Source: Candidatus Dadabacteria bacterium | GTDB lineage: Bacteria > J088 | Direction: 5' to 3' | Length of the DNA stretch: 8,268 bases | NCBI GenBank assembly: GCA_003695505.1 | Contig: RFIY01000102.1 | Span: forward strand, 1 to 8,268 | In this document: piece by piece, positions 7,301-8,268 of the stretch | Layout: every line of letters starts with the position of its first letter | Position numbering within the stretch: position 1 is the first letter of the stretch | The notes under the pieces: generated by a model | The model's database searches: none | What the model was told of the DNA's origin: nothing | Seen by the model: only the letters and a program-made list of their open reading frames with translations | Translations under genes and position numbers: made by a program

Positions 7301-8268
7301 GGCGGCGTTCGGTCAATCAGGAGCGAAACACTCGTCACTGCACGGTTGCCGGCCCGATCCTGGATGCTCGCCCTGAACAGGTAACTGCCCTCTTCCGGCA
7401 ACGGAAACGCGAACGAAGCCCCACCATCCGAAGCGACCACCCATGAACCGAGATCGAGCTCATCCAGCGCAAGCACCGCCGTGGACAGGTCGACCCCGGA
7501 CCCGGCGTCTTGCCAGGCCACGTCAAACTCCACCTCCGTGGCGCGTCCCACATATGGCGCGTCTGGTTGCCGGATTGCAATCTGCGGGGACACGCCATCT
7601 ACAGTGGCTTCTGCCACCTGTATCACCGGCAGCCAGGCCGCGATATGCATCTTCCAGATACCGGGCTGCCCGATCATCACGAGCGCCTCGCGAAGCTCCT
7701 CCAGCAACGACGCCTGTGCATGGGCAAATGCGCGGGTTGCGGCCTTGTTCCCGGGAAATTTGACCTCGACACGCGCCTTGATGCGGCCATCGTCCTGCTC
7801 TGCTTTCGCCTTGATCAGCGCCAGTGGACGTCCCGGACGAACTTCCAGCACCGAAAGCTGCTCGAGCAGGACCGGCAACAAACGCGCTCCGACAAACGAC
7901 AGGTCAGCACCCGATTGTTGGGCGACGCCGGCCAGCGCCCCATGGAAAAGCGAGGCACCGCCATCCGCCATCTCGTTCACGGTCCAGGTGTCATCGAGGC
8001 GCACGGCAACTGCTGGCAGCGGGCGCGACTCGTCCGGTTCTGCTGCATCCACCTCGATGTATATCCGTGCTCCGCGCGGTGCATCAAGAAGCTGCCACCA
8101 CGCGTCGGCCACCAATGCCCACCAGGACATTCGCAGTGGCCAGGCGACCGCCCCCGATACACGGTATGCCGTCAACCAGGGCAACCAGCGCCCTCGTCGG
8201 ATCTCAACGAGAAACGTCGCTTCCGTTCCTGCAGCCGAGACCTCGGAAGAGAACGCCTGCACCCGGTA
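1..8268 (-). CDS. Giant teneurin-like RHS/YD-repeat surface protein, partial at both ends
   Basis: The minus strand is open for 2756 codons in one frame, with no stop and no recognisable start, so both termini lie outside the window. The translation makes sense along its whole length: Ig-like and cadherin-like stalk domains, a carboxypeptidase-regulatory-like domain, an FN-plug-like segment, an NHL-type propeller, then YD repeats such as TGYGYDALGNL and ERYSYDANGNRL. This order matches bacterial relatives of teneurins. In that family the YD repeats form a hollow beta-shell that encloses a cleaved C-terminal domain, often a toxin, and the N-terminal domains form a stalk. Export is inferred from the domain types and the cysteine-rich modules; the signal peptide would be beyond 8268. 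The RHS-associated core, the tip domain and any immunity gene would be beyond position 1. The family call is firm. The role (toxin delivery, contact-dependent competition or adhesion) is inferred, because the deciding C-terminus is not visible. Confidence 0.95.
1396..1767 (-). other. Diverged middle segment of the YD shell
   Basis: Residues 2168-2291 keep the frame but lack canonical YD repeats (for example HSRYNGGKWSILYVVAPGGG, then RAKWSGVRHHLNGSVEGIGY). The segment starts after SPEGRRTEYE and regular spacing resumes at SPAGRVATRKYDANGRI. Relatives I remember have a matching stretch of irregular strands here ending in a V-x-V-N-G-R motif, seen here as SRVINGRSWSMAYD. It is thus more likely a fast-evolving native part than an insertion. 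G+C is 94 of 180 at 1681-1860, against 114 of 180 at 1201-1380. Confidence 0.65.
1768..2235 (-). other. YD-repeat shell, first block
   Basis: Residues 2012-2167 begin GRELYVFDRKGRHLETFDLT, the usual transition from propeller to YD shell, and continue with VTGITDRSGRLTRFERDATG, GYRRSYTYQYGLMQTYTDPD and VYRFGYDPFGRLVRHGNPDG. The repeating pattern (aromatic-x-Y/F-D or ERD, x2-G-R/E-L, then a strand and a D-x-x-G turn) defines RHS/YD repeats, which wrap into the beta-shell. Confidence 0.92.
2236..2874 (-). other. NHL-type beta-propeller, second part
   Basis: Residues 1799-2011 resume blade-like repeats after the cysteine-rich insertion: VRELFVEADGSLLVVMADGH, VRRTPSGTVQEFWRPL, VGWVPSGVAWALLRKPDG, LAALESNREGRLFVVTDQG, LQAGPRGRLFLLERTNG and PDYDGNQIRI. 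The recurring unit is a hydrophobic strand, an S/P-x-G turn and a second L-x-V/L-L strand. Two isolated cysteines (codons at 2464-2466 and 2386-2388), 26 residues apart, could form a disulfide within or between blades. Confidence 0.68.
3139..3186 (-). repeat. CxCxP 16-residue repeat, copy 3
   Basis: The peptide is CPCAPDDYTCQEALAC (residues 1695-1710). The four cysteine positions and the proline-acidic-acidic core are kept. It is followed by SPVPDPNPTGVIC, which leaves the repeat pattern and leads into the CC-rich part of the insertion. Confidence 0.85.
3211..3258 (-). repeat. CxCxP 16-residue repeat, copy 2
   Basis: The peptide is CPCPPEDFACQAEMGC (residues 1671-1686), with the same four cysteine positions and length as copy 1. 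The linker to copy 3 is 8 residues (EGTSSGGA). Confidence 0.85.
3286..3333 (-). repeat. CxCxP 16-residue repeat, copy 1
   Basis: The peptide is CECPPDDLACREANGC (residues 1646-1661). It fits the consensus C-x-C-x-P-[DE]-D-x-[AT]-C-x4-[GA]-C shared with the next two copies. A 9-residue linker rich in proline and glycine (DLFPPGPAS) separates it from copy 2. Confidence 0.85.
3481..3939 (-). other. NHL-type beta-propeller, first part, degenerate
   Basis: Residues 1444-1596 follow LLDVHHQYDPNTRTLLLGNG with blade-like repeats: FNDIGAVAAAPDGQVYLSW, HLSRIDRTGRVWDVYSS, PLAFDREERLLFVEQD and VVRRLERDGTVTTVLGGG. In well-conserved relatives the blades read AxPxGVAVxPDGxLYIADxxNxRIRRV. Here the blade skeleton survives but the signature residues are mostly lost. 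The propeller normally caps the YD shell. The last blade visible here runs directly into the cysteine-rich insertion. Confidence 0.68.
3940..4689 (-). other. FN-plug-like entry to the RHS core, divergent
   Basis: Residues 1194-1443 start with LRESLPLVGTPYTLWYSS and RHVPGRTAARE, the bacterial counterpart of the FN-plug beginning in teneurins (PGTxxxLxYxSxRxxGxxS). A DFYGRLVSTFDRRFNVLIG stretch corresponds to the usual D-x-YGR strand pair of the family, but the usual WDGxDxYGR form is lost. An arginine- and proline-rich loop follows (STPRPRPPVSRLSGSRRYGR). Then comes DPRDQGFLGWLLDVHHQYDP, whose DVHH-x-YDP part is a family hallmark. Base composition drops here: 119 of 240 bases are G or C at 4321-4560. 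Confidence 0.75.
4690..4815 (-). other. Small 8-cysteine cluster before the FN-plug region
   Basis: Residues 1152-1193 hold eight cysteines in 42 residues (CGSACEPD, ECHGPTCPCRGDEC, then PEC and VEC). It sits between the pre-RHS module and the segment TNQALRESLPLVGTPYTLWY. Related RHS proteins often have a few cysteines here, which may pin the module to the core by disulfides. Disulfide formation is inferred from the extracellular setting. Confidence 0.75.
4816..5508 (-). other. Pre-RHS conserved module
   Basis: Residues 921-1151 include VFPIRFGGDRAQ, GWLFLPPGVQA, LRGVEFTNGPLGPLAMPGAL, PVGYTYAVDWSVEELAGMEG, FHYVDNFLDIPIGS, YDYRQAAWRPEENGYVFKV and FWRVPIRHLSVWDLNY. From memory, segments of this kind (a YTYAV-E strand, then YV(E/D)NFL-(G/D)-(F/I)P, then a W-V/R-P-x-(D/E)NG strand and a WRVP-x-x-H/R end) form a recurring block between the transthyretin-like domain and the RHS core of large bacterial RHS proteins. 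It carries no obvious catalytic motif. Confidence 0.72.
5509..5769 (-). other. Carboxypeptidase-regulatory / transthyretin-like domain
   Basis: Residues 834-920 contain VLRGRVVDQRGEPLAGVRV, the typical start of a carboxypeptidase-regulatory-like beta-sandwich, followed by HPELGYTWSRLDGVYDL, LNGGGF and YRKSGYLPVQRDV. This is the classic G-x-V-x-D-x-x-G-x-P-[LI]-x-G-V pattern. Teneurins carry an equivalent transthyretin-related domain just before the FN-plug and propeller, so the position fits the architecture. No enzymatic role is expected. Confidence 0.88.
5770..5907 (-). other. Conserved linker with APPIDRTVPF motif
   Basis: Residues 788-833 read LPPDPALLAPPIDRTVPFD and then a stretch with FLYSGPDPVQRGVDPDAID. 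From memory, a very similar segment (APPIDRTV, then FLYTG and NPIQ) precedes the carboxypeptidase-regulatory-like domain in many large RHS proteins. It therefore marks the junction between the variable stalk and the conserved RHS part of the protein. Confidence 0.7.
5908..6189 (-). other. Cadherin-like domain 3, degenerate
   Basis: Residues 694-787 keep the late-half signature (GRFRYTPAQSATGQDSFMYR) and the general length, but the acidic DxDGD loop is replaced by TFAGAWLVTQDVRFEIV. It is therefore a diverged member that has probably lost metal binding. It is the last beta-sandwich of the stalk before the conserved APPIDRTVPF linker. Confidence 0.75.
6190..6465 (-). other. Cadherin-like / tandem-95-type domain 2
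   Basis: Residues 602-693 repeat the pattern of the preceding domain: PLSGQVVGVDVDGDPLSYAV with DVDGD codons at 6376-6390, then GSLQFDATTGFFVWRP, then GKDHFTYRVSDG. The period is about 92 residues, equal to domain 1. The acidic motif is kept, so calcium binding is again plausible. Confidence 0.86.
6466..6741 (-). other. Cadherin-like / tandem-95-type domain 1
   Basis: Residues 510-601 contain the full signature of this domain: EDSVLSGQIQATDPDGD near the start, HGHLTVLASDGAFSYKPTP in the middle, GLDSFVVVASDG late, and the boundary ITPVNDLP. The acidic DPDGD (codons at 6652-6666) is the kind of site that binds calcium in cadherin-like domains; here binding is inferred only. Such repeats usually stiffen surface stalks. 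Confidence 0.87.
6742..7032 (-). other. Bacterial Ig-like domain 3
   Basis: Residues 413-509 hold the third copy, with HVWTGHARDRAGNAGYSS (DRAGN codons at 6784-6798) and a boundary changed from DRTPP to NLNDPPVV. The NDPP boundary marks the change to the next repeat class. The segment RLRTTEVTFVVAVTDVLTGV is a typical second-strand region of a bacterial Ig-like domain. Confidence 0.83.
7033..7311 (-). other. Bacterial Ig-like domain 2
   Basis: Residues 320-412 carry the second copy, with HHWQLIARDRAGNIGRSVL (DRAGN codons at 7069-7083) and the boundary VVVDRTPPTIRLL. It starts with the PPHWTGLFPPDGAPTNADP segment typical of the first strand of such domains. The same motifs at a 93-residue period in domains 1 and 2 show that this is a true tandem protein repeat, although DNA identity is limited to the motif codons. 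Confidence 0.85.
7312..7590 (-). other. Bacterial Ig-like domain 1
   Basis: Residues 227-319 begin SPQIAIRQPDAPYVG and end with LFRASIQDRAGNRAVTSVSL followed by LIDRTPP. The late-strand motif DRAGN (codons at 7345-7359) and the DRTPP boundary are typical of tandem bacterial Ig-like domains in large surface proteins, where they act as spacers or adhesive stalk units. The domain is about 93 residues long, normal for the fold, with no cysteine. Confidence 0.85.
7606..8268 (-). other. Unrecognised N-terminal segment with a tryptophan cluster
   Basis: Residues 1-221 of the visible protein match no family I recognise. Seven tryptophans fall between residues 28 and 58 (8187-8095), including two WW pairs in SWWALVADAWWQLL. 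Further on, charged strand-like stretches (RIKARVEVKF near residue 173) and a helix-like stretch (QASLLEELREALVMI) suggest a mixed alpha/beta fold. There is no cysteine. It directly precedes the first Ig-like domain. The true N-terminus is upstream, so this may be only the end of a larger domain. Possibilities are a surface-anchoring or binding module or an Ig-like fold too diverged to see. I do not assign a function. Confidence 0.5.

Noticed and set aside
6784-7359. CRISPR-like or DNA direct repeats around the repeated gttgccggcgcgatc-type words
   Set aside because: These words encode the DRAGN motif of three tandem Ig-like domains. Spacing is about 280 bases and similarity is limited to the motif codons, so this is protein-level repetition.
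8095-8130. In-frame ATG at 8130-8128 as the true start (MSWWALVADAWWQLL)
   Set aside because: The frame stays open for 46 codons upstream to the window edge. No Shine-Dalgarno-like sequence precedes the ATG (upstream bases encode AWPLR), and the hydrophobic stretch lacks the basic N-region of a signal peptide.
1-8268. tRNA, rRNA, riboswitch, promoter or terminator elements
   Set aside because: Every base is accounted for by continuous coding sequence, and I saw no RNA-gene signature or terminator-like hairpin with a T-run on either strand.

Overview
The whole 8268-base window lies inside one giant protein-coding gene on the minus strand. Reading the reverse complement with codons at plus-strand positions 3k+1 to 3k+3 gives 2756 codons with no stop. 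The frame is open at both ends, so the start codon lies beyond position 8268 and the stop codon beyond position 1. The product is a teneurin-like RHS/YD-repeat protein, almost certainly exported or displayed on the cell surface. Residue numbers below count from position 8268 and are not true protein numbering.

Layout from N to C terminus (plus coordinates descending): an unrecognised 220-residue segment with a tryptophan cluster (8268-7606); three tandem bacterial Ig-like domains ending in DRAGN and NDPP/DRTPP-type motifs (7590-6745); three cadherin-like or tandem-95-type domains, two with DxDGD motifs (6744-5908); a linker with an APPIDRTVPF motif; a carboxypeptidase-regulatory/transthyretin-like domain (5769-5509); a conserved pre-RHS module (5514-4816); a small 8-Cys cluster (4815-4690); the FN-plug-like entry to the RHS core (4689-3940); a degenerate NHL-type beta-propeller (3939-2236) interrupted by a 202-residue insertion with 30 cysteines and three tandem 16-residue CxCxP repeats (3480-2875); and the YD-repeat shell (2235-1), whose middle 124 residues (1767-1396) are strongly diverged. 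The sequence ends at YKDQLNPVAEVDAS, a point which in related proteins lies shortly before the RHS-associated core motif and the variable C-terminal tip. That tip, and any immunity gene, would lie to the left of position 1.

The organism is a fairly GC-rich bacterium. Hand counts give about 63% GC in typical coding stretches and 43-52% in two dips. Proteins with this module order are, from memory, common in Myxococcota/Deltaproteobacteria and some Gammaproteobacteria, but the window does not fix a taxon. No RNA gene, mobile element, CRISPR array, promoter or terminator is supportable, and no intergenic DNA is visible. The longer plus-strand ORFs are codon-aligned antisense shadows of this gene.

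The parts most worth attention are the cysteine-rich insertion in the propeller, the strict confinement of all 40 cysteines to the middle of the protein, the unrecognised N-terminal segment, and the unseen C-terminal tip.
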